DNA of 64,000 nucleotides from JALZKA01 sp033856515 (lineage in GTDB: Bacteria > Actinomycetota > Thermoleophilia > Solirubrobacterales > 70-9): positions 1 to 64,000 of the forward strand of contig JAWVEY010000035.1 in assembly GCA_033856515.1 (NCBI GenBank). Direction: 5' to 3'. The position numbers and the translations under genes were made by a program. The notes under the pieces are model-generated. The model made no database searches and had not been told where the DNA came from. It saw nothing but the letters and a program-made list of their open reading frames with translations. Positions 49,327 to 57,693 of this stretch are shown in pieces; position 1 is the first letter of the stretch; each line of letters opens with the position of its first letter.

Positions 49327-49353
49327 ATGGCTGCCAGGTCAGCAACAGGATGA
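49327..49353 (+). CDS. Possible 8-codon leader ORF overlapping the sdhC start
   Basis: ATG at 49327 encodes MAARSATG and its TGA overlaps the sdhC ATG (ATGA). A leaderless mRNA from the -10 at 49311 would begin close to this ATG, so the peptide could be translated first and hand ribosomes to sdhC, whose own ribosome site is weak. No regulatory amino acid run is present. Confidence 0.3.
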   Translation: MAARSATG

Positions 49354-50090
49354 GCGCTCCCGCGACGATGCCGGCCGAGCGCGGCTCCGCCCCCACTCGG
49401 GGCGCGTGGCTTCGCGAGTTCTGGGGCTCTTCAATCGGCAAGAAGCAGATCGTCGCCGTGACGGGCGCCGTCCTCGTCCTGTACGTGATCACCCACATGT
49501 TCGGGAACCTCAAGGTGTTCCAGGGGCCCGGCAACGAGAGCGGCTCGATCGACGCCTACGCAGAGTTCCTTCGCACCGTCGGCGCGCCGGTAGTCCCACG
49601 GGACGGCCTCCTCTGGGTCGTCCGAGTGTTCCTCCTGACGGCGTTCGTGGTCCACATCGTCGCCGTGTGGCAACTCGCTGCCCGGAACCGCGCTGCCAGG
49701 CCCGAGGGCCGTCGCGCGCCAGTGATCAAGCGGTCCCTGTCGGCTCGGACGATGCAGGTGGGAGGCCTCTTCCTGCTCGCCTTCGTCGTCTTCCACATCC
49801 TTCAGTTCACTACGGGCACGATCAATCCCGGCGAGTTCGCCGAGGGCGCCGTCTACGACAACCTGGACCGGGCGTTTCAGCATCCGATCTTTGTCGTCAT
49901 CTACGTCGGCGCGGCGACGACCCTTGGCTTTCACCTCCGCCACGCCGTCTGGAGCTTCTTCCAGACCGGCGGCTGGGACAAGCCGAACCGCAACCCGACC
50001 TTCCGCCGCATGGCGAACGTGATCGCGATCGGCGTCGCCGCCGGCTTCATGGCGGTCCCGATCGCGTTCTGGACGGGGGCGATCGGATGA
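49350..50090 (+). CDS. sdhC: Succinate dehydrogenase cytochrome b558-type subunit
   Basis: 246 residues with five TM segments (about 31-49, 89-108, 130-150, 175-195 and 220-240). Conserved parts are KKQIVAVTGAVLVLYVITHMFGN, with a likely haem-ligand His, VVRVFLLTAFVVHIVAVW, and HLRHAVWSFFQTGGW. It matches the single-anchor, dihaem b558 family (class B SQR, Bacillus SdhC and mycobacterial Sdh1 anchor). First of three genes sdhC-sdhA-sdhB. Confidence 0.93.
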   Translation: MSAPATMPAERGSAPTRGAWLREFWGSSIGKKQIVAVTGAVLVLYVITHMFGNLKVFQGPGNESGSIDAYAEFLRTVGAPVVPRDGLLWVVRVFLLTAFVVHIVAVWQLAARNRAARPEGRRAPVIKRSLSARTMQVGGLFLLAFVVFHILQFTTGTINPGEFAEGAVYDNLDRAFQHPIFVVIYVGAATTLGFHLRHAVWSFFQTGGWDKPNRNPTFRRMANVIAIGVAAGFMAVPIAFWTGAIG

Positions 50091-50133
50091 AGTCCACTGA
50101 GGGGCTTTGCCCCGAAAGAAGCAGGTGGCGGTA

Positions 50134-52047
50134 GTGATTGAGCTCGACAGCCGGATCCCGGAGGGACCGCTCCAGGACAAGTGGCACAACTGGCTCGATG
50201 ATCACCGCCTCGTCGGCCCACGCCAGCGCGCCGACCACCGCGTGATCGTGGTCGGCACCGGCCTCGCGGGAGCGAGCGCGGCTGCGACGCTCGCCGGCCA
50301 GGGCTACACCGTGGACGCGTTCTGCTTCCAGGATTCTGCGCGGCGGGCCCACTCGATCGCGGCGCAAGGCGGCATCAACGCGACCAAGGACTACGCGAAC
50401 GAAGGCGACTCGGTCCAGCGCCTCTTCGTCGACACAATGAAGGGCGGCGACTTCCGCGCGCGTGAGGCGAACGTGTGGCGCCTCGCGGAGACTTCGACCA
50501 ACATCATCGACCAGGCCGTCGCGCAAGGCGTCCCGTTCAACCGCGAGTACGGCGGCATGCTGGCGACGCGCTCGTTCGGCGGCGTCCTGGTCGAGCGCAC
50601 CTTCTACTGCCGTGGCCAAACCGGGCAGCAACTCCTCCTCGGCGCTTACTCGGCGCTCCAGCGCCAGGTGGCCGACGGCACCGCGACCGTCCACAACCGC
50701 CACGAGCTGCTCGACATCGTCCTGATTGATGGGCAGGCGCGCGGCATCATCGCCCGCGACCTGATCACGGGCGAGATCGAGCGCCATGCGGCCGACGCGG
50801 TCGTGCTGGCGACGGGCGGCTACTGCAACGTCTACTACCTCTCGACGAACGCGATGGGCTGCAACGTCACCGCGGCGTGGCGCGCACACCGCCGCGGGGC
50901 CGCATTCGCCAACCCGTGCTTCACGCAGATCCACCCCACTTCGATCCCGGCGACCGGCCACTACCAGTCGAAGCTCACCCTGATGTCCGAGTCGCTCCGC
51001 AACGACGGCCGGGTGTGGGTTCCGCGCGATCCGGCCGAGGTCCGAGAGCCGGCTGACATCCCGGACGCCGAGCGCTATTACTACCTCGAGGAGCGCTATC
51101 CGAGGTTCGGCAACCTCGTTCCGCGAGACGTCGCCTCCCGCGCCGCAAAGATCGTCTGCGACGACGGCCTTGGCGTCGGCGGCACCGGGCGAGCCGTCTA
51201 CCTCGACTTCCGCGACGCGATCTCAGACCGCGGCGCCGACGTGATCGCCGACCGCTACGGGAACCTCTTCGAGATGTACGAGCGGATCACCGGCGACTCG
51301 CCATGGAAGACGCCGATGATGATCTACCCCGCCCCGCACTACTCGATGGGCGGCCTGTGGGTGGACTACGAGCTCCAGTCCACGATCCCCGGCCTGTTCG
51401 CGATCGGCGAGGCGAACTTCTCCGACCACGGCGCCAACCGCCTCGGCGCAAGCGCGATGATGCAGTGCCTTGCCGACGGTTACTTCATCGCCCCGCATAC
51501 CGTGACCAACTTCGTCTCAGGAGTCACTGAGCACGTGGCTACGGACCACCCCGCGTTCGACGCGGCCGAGCAGGACGTCCGCGGCCGGATCGACAGGCTC
51601 CTCGGCGTCGGAGGCAAGACCCCGCACACCGTCTTCCACCGCGAACTCGGCGAGGTGATGCTCGACCACTGCGGGATCACCCGCGAAGCGGACGGCCTGC
51701 ACCAGGCGATGAGCCGGATCACGGAGCTCCGCGACGAGTTCTGGTCCGACCTTCGCATCGAGCCGGGCGATGCCGGGATCAACCAGACGCTCGAGTACGC
51801 GGGGCGGATCGCGGACTTCCTCGAATTGGCCGAGCTCATGTGCCGCGACGCGCTCGTCCGGGAGGAGTCGTGCGGCTGTCACCTTCGCGAGGAGCACCAG
51901 ACCGAGGACGGCGAGGCCGTGCGTGACGACGACCGGCACTCGAACGTCCAGGTGTGGGAGTGGAAGGGTGAGGGACAAGAGCCCGAGATGCAGCTAGAGA
52001 AGCTCGAGTTCGAGTCGATCAAGCTGACAACCAGGAGCTACAAGTGA
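50134..52047 (+). CDS. sdhA: Succinate dehydrogenase flavoprotein, Sdh1 type
   Basis: The FAD-binding VIVVGTGLAGASAAATLA begins at about residue 37. HSIAAQGGINATKDYANEGD carries the FAD-linking His, and the active site includes HPTSIPATGHYQSKLTLMSE and NFSDHGANRLGASAMMQCL. The 637-residue length with an N-terminal extension before the FAD domain resembles mycobacterial Sdh1 flavoprotein. I start at GTG 50134 with AGGTGG five bases upstream, rather than the TTG at 50107. An essential TCA and respiratory chain enzyme on the cytoplasmic face. Confidence 0.95.
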   Translation: MIELDSRIPEGPLQDKWHNWLDDHRLVGPRQRADHRVIVVGTGLAGASAAATLAGQGYTVDAFCFQDSARRAHSIAAQGGINATKDYANEGDSVQRLFVDTMKGGDFRAREANVWRLAETSTNIIDQAVAQGVPFNREYGGMLATRSFGGVLVERTFYCRGQTGQQLLLGAYSALQRQVADGTATVHNRHELLDIVLIDGQARGIIARDLITGEIERHAADAVVLATGGYCNVYYLSTNAMGCNVTAAWRAHRRGAAFANPCFTQIHPTSIPATGHYQSKLTLMSESLRNDGRVWVPRDPAEVREPADIPDAERYYYLEERYPRFGNLVPRDVASRAAKIVCDDGLGVGGTGRAVYLDFRDAISDRGADVIADRYGNLFEMYERITGDSPWKTPMMIYPAPHYSMGGLWVDYELQSTIPGLFAIGEANFSDHGANRLGASAMMQCLADGYFIAPHTVTNFVSGVTEHVATDHPAFDAAEQDVRGRIDRLLGVGGKTPHTVFHRELGEVMLDHCGITREADGLHQAMSRITELRDEFWSDLRIEPGDAGINQTLEYAGRIADFLELAELMCRDALVREESCGCHLREEHQTEDGEAVRDDDRHSNVQVWEWKGEGQEPEMQLEKLEFESIKLTTRSYK

Positions 52048-52056
52048 GGTGACGAG

Positions 52057-52830
52057 ATGAAGGTGACGCTCAAGGTCTGGCGCCAGCCCTCGTCCGAGGC
52101 GGACGGCGAGTTCGAGCGCTACGAGGACGTCGAGATCGACGAGGACGCGTCTTTCCTCGAGATGCTCGACGTCCTGAACGATCGCCTCCTGGAAGCGGGC
52201 GAGCGCCCGGTCGCGTTCGACCACGACTGCCGCGAGGGGATCTGTGGCTCGTGCTCGCTCCTCATCGACGACATGCCCCATGGGCCCCGGCAGGTGACGA
52301 GCTGCCAGATCTACATGCGCGATTTCGAAGACGGGCAGGAGATCACGGTCGAGCCGTTCCGCGCCACGGCCTTCCCTGTGCTCCGCGACCTCATGGTCGA
52401 CCGCTCGCCGCTCGACCGGATCATCGAGTCCGGCGGCTACGTCTCCGTCAACGCAGGCCCCAAGCCCGAGCCGAACTCGATTCCGGTTCACCCCGAGATC
52501 CAGGAGGCCGCGATGGACGCGGCCATCTGCATCGGCTGCGGCGCCTGCGTGGCCGCCTGCCCGAACGGCTCGGGGATGCTCTTCACCGGCGCCAAGGTGA
52601 CGCACCTCAACCTCCTGCCGCAGGGAGAGCCCGAGCGCTTTCATCGCACCCGCTCGATGGTGCGCCAGCACGACGACGAGGGCTTCGGCGGCTGCACCAA
52701 CACCGGCGAGTGCCAGCAGGTCTGCCCGCAGAACATCTCGATCAAGGTCATCGGCGAGCTCAACCGCGAATACCGCGGCGCCATGATCCACAAGCTCCGC
52801 GGCCGCTCAGGCCCGATCGAAGCTCAGTAG
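52057..52830 (+). CDS. sdhB: Succinate dehydrogenase iron-sulfur protein, Sdh1 type
   Basis: 257 residues. The [2Fe-2S] domain has CREGICGSCSLLID with the fourth Cys in TSCQIYM. The [4Fe-4S]/[3Fe-4S] domain has CIGCGACVAACPNGSG, then GGCTNTGECQQVCPQNIS. The spacing fits the short SdhB paired with Sdh1-type SdhA. It begins nine bases after sdhA. It ends the first SDH operon; an inverted repeat follows 19 bases later. Confidence 0.95.
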   Translation: MKVTLKVWRQPSSEADGEFERYEDVEIDEDASFLEMLDVLNDRLLEAGERPVAFDHDCREGICGSCSLLIDDMPHGPRQVTSCQIYMRDFEDGQEITVEPFRATAFPVLRDLMVDRSPLDRIIESGGYVSVNAGPKPEPNSIPVHPEIQEAAMDAAICIGCGACVAACPNGSGMLFTGAKVTHLNLLPQGEPERFHRTRSMVRQHDDEGFGGCTNTGECQQVCPQNISIKVIGELNREYRGAMIHKLRGRSGPIEAQ

Positions 52831-52849
52831 GCGGTTCGATTCCAAGCGC

Positions 52850-52869
52850 AGGCGTCGGATTTGACGCCT
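52850..52869. terminator. Inverted repeat between the two SDH operons
   Basis: AGGCGTC and GACGCCT arms (7 bp) around GGATTT follow the sdhB stop by 19 bases. The second arm overlaps the TTGACG hexamer at 52861-52866 of the next operon. It may be a weak terminator or an operator; no T tract follows. Confidence 0.4.
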
Positions 52870-52886
52870 CGCTTGTCGAATAAAGT
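52861..52886 (+). promoter_or_regulatory. Putative promoter of the second SDH operon
   Basis: TTGACG at 52861-52866 and TAAAGT at 52881-52886 are separated by 14 bases, 12 bases before the ATG at 52899. The spacing is shorter than the usual 17, but this is the only AT-rich stretch in the gap. Confidence 0.4.
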
Positions 52887-52898
52887 CACGCGCCGCGG

Positions 52899-54587
52899 AT
52901 GCCTCGACACGACGTACTTGTCATAGGAGCAGGGTTGGCCGGTCAGCGCGCCGCGCTCGCGGCTGCGCAGGCCGGTGTCTCGGTAGGGATCATCTCGAAG
53001 GTCCACCCCGTGCGCTCGCACTCGAACGCAGCGCAGGGCGGCATCAACGCCGCGCTCAATCCCGACGACTCGTGGGAGTCGCACGCCTTCGACACGATCA
53101 AGGGCTCCGACTACCTGGGCGACCAGGATGCGATCGAGATCATGTGCCGCGAGGCGCCGGACGAAATCATCCACCTCGAGCACCTCGGCGTCCCCTTCCA
53201 TCGCGACGACCAGGGCAAGCTCGGTACCCGCGCCTTCGGCGGCGCCTCGGCCGCCCGCACGTACTACGTGGCGGACATCACGGGCCAGGCGATCATGCAC
53301 GTCCTCTACGAGCAGCTCATGAAGCACTCGGACACGGTCGACCGCTACGAGGAGTACTTCACGACCGCGCTCGCGATCGATGGTGATGGCGAGTGCGTCG
53401 GCGCAGTCACCCGGAACGTCAAGACCGGCTCGATGGAGCTCTTCGAGGCCAAGAACGTGATCCTCGCGACCGGCGGGAACGGCCAGATCTGGAAGCCGAC
53501 CACGAACGCGCTCATCTGCACCGGCGACGGGATCGCGATGGCTTATCGCGTCGGCGCGCCGCTGATGGACATGGAGATGATCCAGTACCACCCGACCTGC
53601 CTTGCGGGCAAGGGCTTCCTGATCACCGAGGGCGCTCGCGGAGAAGGCGCCCACCTCCTGAACGCCAAGGGCGAGCGGTTCATGGAGCGCTACGCGCCGA
53701 ACAAGATGGAGCTCGCCTCGCGCGACGTCGTCAGCCGCGCCGAGCAGACCGAGATCAACGAGGGCCGCGGCTTCCCGGACGGCACCGTCGCGCTCGATGT
53801 CACAGTCGTACCCAAGAAGCGCGTCCACGAGGCGCTTCGCGAGATTGTCCTGGTCGGCCGCGACTTCGCCGGCGTCGACATCACCAAGGAGCCCATCCAC
53901 ATCAAGCCGGGCAACCACTACACGATGGGCGGCGTCAAGACGGACATCCACGGCGCCACGAACGTCCCGGGCCTCTACGCCGCGGGCGAGGTCGCCTGCG
54001 TCTCCGTCCATGGCGGCAACCGCCTCGGCGCCAACTCGCTCCTCGACACCCTGATCTTCGGCCGCCGCTCCGGTGAGCACGCCGCAAACCGCGCCAAGCG
54101 GATTGACTTCGGCGTCGCGTCGCGCTCCGTGCTCGCCGACGAGGAGCGGCAGATCGCCGACATCGTCGGCCGCGAACGCGGCAAGGGCCGGCGCATCTCC
54201 GAGATCAAGCTCGAGCTCGGCCAGACCATGGACAAACACGTGGCCGTCTTCCGCGAGAAGGAGTCGATCGAGACCGCCCTCGAGGTGGTCCGCCGTCTCA
54301 AGGAGGAAGCGAAGAGCGCCTACATCGACGACCGCGGCACGATTTTCAACCAGGACGTCCTCGGCGCAATCGAGCTGAGCTTCATGCTCGACGGCGCCGA
54401 GTGCACCTGCCTCGGCGCGCTCCACCGCACCGAAAGCCGCGGGGCCCAGTTCCGCACCGACTACCCGGAGCGAAACGACGACGAGTGGCTCAAGCACATC
54501 GACCTGACCATGAACGGCGACGGCCCCGAGATCTCGTACTCGGACGTGACGATCACCAACTGGCAACCCCAAGAGAGGACGTACTAG
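52899..54587 (+). CDS. sdhA: Succinate dehydrogenase/fumarate reductase flavoprotein (second, class-E-like complex)
   Basis: 562 residues. FAD domain VLVIGAGLAGQRAALAAAQ at the very N terminus, with no Tat or Sec signal, so it is cytoplasmic. HSNAAQGGINAAL has the FAD-linking His; substrate residues lie in MIQYHPTCLAGKGFLITEG, RGEGAHLLN, KPGNHYTMGGVKTDIHG and HGGNRLGANSLLDTL. It is clearly divergent from the SdhA at 50134. Its operon partners are a long Fe-S subunit and a CCG-domain subunit instead of a cytochrome anchor, the layout of class E SQR/QFR (archaeal SdhABEF, epsilonproteobacterial MfrABE). Confidence 0.93.
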   Translation: MPRHDVLVIGAGLAGQRAALAAAQAGVSVGIISKVHPVRSHSNAAQGGINAALNPDDSWESHAFDTIKGSDYLGDQDAIEIMCREAPDEIIHLEHLGVPFHRDDQGKLGTRAFGGASAARTYYVADITGQAIMHVLYEQLMKHSDTVDRYEEYFTTALAIDGDGECVGAVTRNVKTGSMELFEAKNVILATGGNGQIWKPTTNALICTGDGIAMAYRVGAPLMDMEMIQYHPTCLAGKGFLITEGARGEGAHLLNAKGERFMERYAPNKMELASRDVVSRAEQTEINEGRGFPDGTVALDVTVVPKKRVHEALREIVLVGRDFAGVDITKEPIHIKPGNHYTMGGVKTDIHGATNVPGLYAAGEVACVSVHGGNRLGANSLLDTLIFGRRSGEHAANRAKRIDFGVASRSVLADEERQIADIVGRERGKGRRISEIKLELGQTMDKHVAVFREKESIETALEVVRRLKEEAKSAYIDDRGTIFNQDVLGAIELSFMLDGAECTCLGALHRTESRGAQFRTDYPERNDDEWLKHIDLTMNGDGPEISYSDVTITNWQPQERTY

Positions 54588-55694
54588 GTGGCTGAGTACA
54601 CGCTACGTGTCCGCCGGCAGAAGCCTGAGACTGACGACCGCGGCCCGGCGGGCGCCTACTGGGAGGACTTCGATGTCGACCTCGACCCCACGCTGTCGGT
54701 CCTCGACGGCCTGCTCCAGGCCAAGGACCGCCAGGACGGGTCGCTCGCGGTTCGCTGCTCTTGCCGCGCCGCGATCTGCGGCTCCTGCGGAGTCAAGGTG
54801 AACGGCCAGTCGACGCTCGCGTGCAAGACGCAGCTCGGTGAGGCGCACGACGCCGCCAACCGCCGCAATGGAGGCGGCGAGCCCATAGTCGTTGAGCCGA
54901 TGGGGAACATGCCGGTGATCAAGGACCTGGTTACCGACATGGAGTCGACGCATTGGGAGAAGATGCGCCGCGTCACGCCATGGCTCCTTGACGACGGCGA
55001 CCCGCCCGAGCGCGAGCGAATCGTCCCCCACGAGAACATGGTCGACATCACGCAGACGATCTCGTGCATCCAGTGCGGCGCCTGCGTCTCAGCCTGCCTC
55101 TCGATGGAAGCCGACCCCGACTTCATCGGTCCCGCCGCCCTCGCCAAGGCCTATCGCTTCGTCGGCGACCCGCGCGACGTCCAGACGGACGAGCGCCTCT
55201 ACGACCTCGCCCAGGACCCGCACGGCATCTACGACTGCACCCACTGCTTCAGCTGCATCACCGCGTGCCCCAAGGGCGTCGACCCGATGAACCAGATCAT
55301 GCGCCTGCGCCGCGCCGCCGGAGAGGCCGAGATCGTCGACAAGAACAACGGCCACAGCCACGAGGCCGCGTTCACCAAGATCATCGAGAAGAAGGGCACG
55401 CTCGACGAGTCGCTGCTACTTCAGGAGTCGCTCGCGCCCGGAATCGTCGGCAAGATGAAGCCCAAGGGCGTGATGGGCCTGATCGAGTCGCTCCCCACCG
55501 CCGTCCGGGGCATCCGCACCGGCAAGATGCGCTCGCTCTCGAAGCTGATCCCGGGCGTCCACCCGAAGCTGCCCGGCGACGCACAGGAGCGGGTCGAGAA
55601 GATCTATGAGCGCGCCGAGGAATCGAAATGGCAGCTCAACCTCTACATCACGGGGACTGACGAGGAAAACGCCGAAGAGGAGATTCACCCATGA
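54588..55694 (+). CDS. sdhB: Long iron-sulfur subunit of the second SDH complex
   Basis: The [2Fe-2S] site is CSCRAAICGSCGVKVNG with a later LACKTQ. Two cubane-type motifs follow: SCIQCGACVSACLSM (Pro replaced by Leu) and CTHCFSCITACPKGVDP. Beyond the core (~250 residues) a C-terminal extension of about 110 residues (EAAFTKIIEKKGTLDESLL to the end) is present; such tails are seen in class-E-type SdhB proteins. GTG start directly after the flavoprotein stop. It overlaps the CCG subunit by 4 bases. Confidence 0.93.
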   Translation: MAEYTLRVRRQKPETDDRGPAGAYWEDFDVDLDPTLSVLDGLLQAKDRQDGSLAVRCSCRAAICGSCGVKVNGQSTLACKTQLGEAHDAANRRNGGGEPIVVEPMGNMPVIKDLVTDMESTHWEKMRRVTPWLLDDGDPPERERIVPHENMVDITQTISCIQCGACVSACLSMEADPDFIGPAALAKAYRFVGDPRDVQTDERLYDLAQDPHGIYDCTHCFSCITACPKGVDPMNQIMRLRRAAGEAEIVDKNNGHSHEAAFTKIIEKKGTLDESLLLQESLAPGIVGKMKPKGVMGLIESLPTAVRGIRTGKMRSLSKLIPGVHPKLPGDAQERVEKIYERAEESKWQLNLYITGTDEENAEEEIHP

Positions 55695-56587
55695 AGCTCG
55701 CCTACTGGCCCGGCTGCGTATCGCGCGGCTTTACGACCGAGCTTCACGGCTCGATGGCGCTGGTCGCAGAGGGGCTCGGGATCGAGCTCGTCACGCTCGA
55801 CCGCGCGAACTGCTGTGGCGCAGGCGTCATCGCCGAGCACAACCAGGAGCTGGCCGACACCCTCAACGCCCGCACGTTCGCGCTCGCTCAGGAGACGGGC
55901 CTCGCGATGATGAACATCTGCTCGACCTGCCAGGGCGCTCAGTCCGAGTGCCAGGAGCGCCTGGACGCGAACGCCGAGTACCGCAAGCACATCAACGAGG
56001 CGCTCTCCGGCGAGGGCCTCGAGTACATCGCGGGCAAGGACGGCTTCACGAACAAGAACTTCCTCTGGCTCCTGGTCGAGGACATCGGCCTGGACACGCT
56101 TCGCTCGAAGGTCAAGCGTCCGCTCGAAGGCCTTCGCGTCGGCCCGTTTTACGGCTGCTACGTCCTGCGGCCGAAGACGCGTCTCGGATACGACGAGAAC
56201 CCCGATCGCGACATCTATCTCGAGCAGGTGATCGAGGCCCTTGGCGGCACCGTCGTCGACTACGACGGCTCGCGCAAGTGCTGCGGATTTCCGATCATCA
56301 CGATGAGCCGCGAGACGTCCCTGACGCAGGCCGGCACTCACGTCGGAGACGCGATCGACCAGGGCGCGGACTGCCTCGTCACGCCCTGCCCGCTCTGCCA
56401 CCTGAACCTGGACCTCCAGCAGCCGGAGGCGGCGAAGATGGTCAATCGCGACCTCGGGCTCGCTGTCCTTCACCTGCCTCAGCTCGTCGGGCTCGCGATG
56501 GGCTACGAGCCGAAGGAACTCGGCATGCACAAGCACATCGCCTCGACCGAGAACGTCGTCGAGCGCCTCACCGGAGCGGCGGCATGA
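55691..56587 (+). CDS. CCG-domain (HdrB-like) subunit of the second SDH complex
   Basis: 298 residues with two cysteine-rich CCG domains (CX30-40CCGX30-40CXXC). The first is WPGCVSRGFTTEL, RANCCGAGVI and NICSTCQGAQSEC. The second is FYGCYVLRPKT, SRKCCGFPIIT and LVTPCPLCHLNLD. These hold unusual [4Fe-4S] clusters in HdrB and in SdhE/MfrE, which replace the usual haem-quinone membrane anchor. No TM helix is present. In class E enzymes this subunit is taken to pass electrons to or from quinone. It overlaps the next small gene by 4 bases (ATGA). Confidence 0.92.
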   Translation: MKLAYWPGCVSRGFTTELHGSMALVAEGLGIELVTLDRANCCGAGVIAEHNQELADTLNARTFALAQETGLAMMNICSTCQGAQSECQERLDANAEYRKHINEALSGEGLEYIAGKDGFTNKNFLWLLVEDIGLDTLRSKVKRPLEGLRVGPFYGCYVLRPKTRLGYDENPDRDIYLEQVIEALGGTVVDYDGSRKCCGFPIITMSRETSLTQAGTHVGDAIDQGADCLVTPCPLCHLNLDLQQPEAAKMVNRDLGLAVLHLPQLVGLAMGYEPKELGMHKHIASTENVVERLTGAAA

Positions 56588-56736
56588 GCGACGGCGAACT
56601 CCTCAAGCCATCAGCTGAGATCGAGCAGCTCGTGCTGTTCGGCCGGCTCGACGAGGCGGTCAACCTGTACGCGAAGCAGGCGGAGGTCGACGAGGCCACC
56701 GCCCGCGAAGTGATCGAAAAGCTCGCCGCCTCGTAG
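56584..56736 (+). CDS. 50-residue protein, L7/L12 C-terminal-like, last gene of the second SDH operon
   Basis: ATG 56584 overlaps the CCG-subunit stop (ATGA). Sequence parts: MSDGELLKPSAEIEQLVLFG and RLDEAVNLYAKQAEVDEATA, then REVIEKLAAS. The pattern (hydrophobic helix, G[KR]xxEAxxLY, then EAxxVIExLA) resembles the small C-terminal domain of ribosomal protein L7/L12 found in stand-alone proteins. It is soluble, with no TM or amphipathic anchor obvious by eye. Its position matches that of the fourth subunit (SdhF) in class E operons, but the sequence is not an obvious anchor. Function unknown. Confidence 0.72.
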   Translation: MSDGELLKPSAEIEQLVLFGRLDEAVNLYAKQAEVDEATAREVIEKLAAS

Positions 56737-56764
56737 ATTCGGCTCGCTACTCCCCCTGCCGGAG

Positions 56765-56770
56765 TATGGT
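56765..56770 (+). promoter_or_regulatory. Putative -10 of the triple-repeat secreted protein gene
   Basis: TATGGT lies eight bases before the GTG at 56779, with no ribosome site. Confidence 0.38.
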
Positions 56771-56778
56771 GCCCTTGG

Positions 56779-57672
56779 GTGAAGGGAGCCATCCAAAAGC
56801 GCAGGCGAACATTGGGTCTCGCTACTGCCTTGCTGTTTGCGGGATCACTCCTCGCCGCAACGGCTTTGGCTGCCGGTACCAAGTACGTCACAACCGCAGA
56901 GAGCTTCCCGCCCTTGGCAACGGTTTCGCCGGTGGCTGAATGCACTGGTGGTCGCTCCGTCAGCGCCGGAGGAAGCACTGTGAACGAGTCGGGGACACAG
57001 ACCCTTGGCCAGCGGCCTGTTGACGGGGCTGATGCAAACGACAAACCCGGCGACGTGTTCGAGGCTCGAGTGCGCATTTCGGGCTTTGGCGACCTGGTGA
57101 CCGTTCATGCGGTCTGCACTGACGATGGGCAGAAGGTGAAGACGAAGAAAGTCATCGTCGATCCAGAAGGCACCGGGTGCGACGCCGCCCCCGTGTCCGA
57201 CGTCTGCACAGCGAGCCGCATTCCGCTCTGCCCAAAGGGAACCCGGGTGACTGGCGGAGGTGCTTTTCTCGAGAGCGCCAATGGCCGCATCAGGGCGAGC
57301 GGCCCAGCCGACGGACCTGATGGAGACGCAGCTCACGACGACGGTTGGCTTGGTGCCGTAAATGTGCAGGTGCCCGACGTCGGCAGCGAGCAAGTCACTG
57401 TCTACGCGATCTGCTCGAAGTCACCAAAGGGCCTCAAGTACGTCTCTGAATCCACGATCGACGGCGCGCCCGTTTCGGTCGAGTGCCCGGCCGCGCACAA
57501 GGTCGTCGGGGGAGGGTCGTCGATCGAGTCGAACGGGGAAAGCACGTACGTCGCGGACAGCATTCCTGTCGATACCGACGATGCGAACTCCAAGCCCGAC
57601 AACGGGTGGGGGATCTCAGCTGTCGGCGCCCTTGGGGAGACGGTCGTCGTTCACGCCATCTGCCGGGGCTAG
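56779..57672 (+). CDS. Secreted triple-repeat protein, unknown function
   Basis: Sec signal residues 1-32 (RRRTLGLATALLFAGSLLAA then TALAAG). The mature protein consists of three repeats of about 75 residues, each with two Cys: repeat 1 from ECTGGRSVSAGGS to VTVHAVCTD, repeat 2 from LCPKGTRVTGGGAFLE to VTVYAICSK, repeat 3 from ECPAAHKVVGGGSSIE to VVVHAICRG. Conserved features are C-x5-V-x-GGG-x3-E and V-V/T-V-x-A-x-C at the ends, suggesting a disulfide-stapled beta module. The family was not named; GTG start. Confidence 0.82.
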   Translation: MKGAIQKRRRTLGLATALLFAGSLLAATALAAGTKYVTTAESFPPLATVSPVAECTGGRSVSAGGSTVNESGTQTLGQRPVDGADANDKPGDVFEARVRISGFGDLVTVHAVCTDDGQKVKTKKVIVDPEGTGCDAAPVSDVCTASRIPLCPKGTRVTGGGAFLESANGRIRASGPADGPDGDAAHDDGWLGAVNVQVPDVGSEQVTVYAICSKSPKGLKYVSESTIDGAPVSVECPAAHKVVGGGSSIESNGESTYVADSIPVDTDDANSKPDNGWGISAVGALGETVVVHAICRG

Positions 57673-57693
57673 GCGCGAGAAGCCGCCCTGCCA

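Noticed and set aside
52824..54572. A 582-residue minus-strand frame opposite the second SDH flavoprotein
   Set aside because: Antisense artefact; the plus strand carries FAD and substrate motifs of SdhA.
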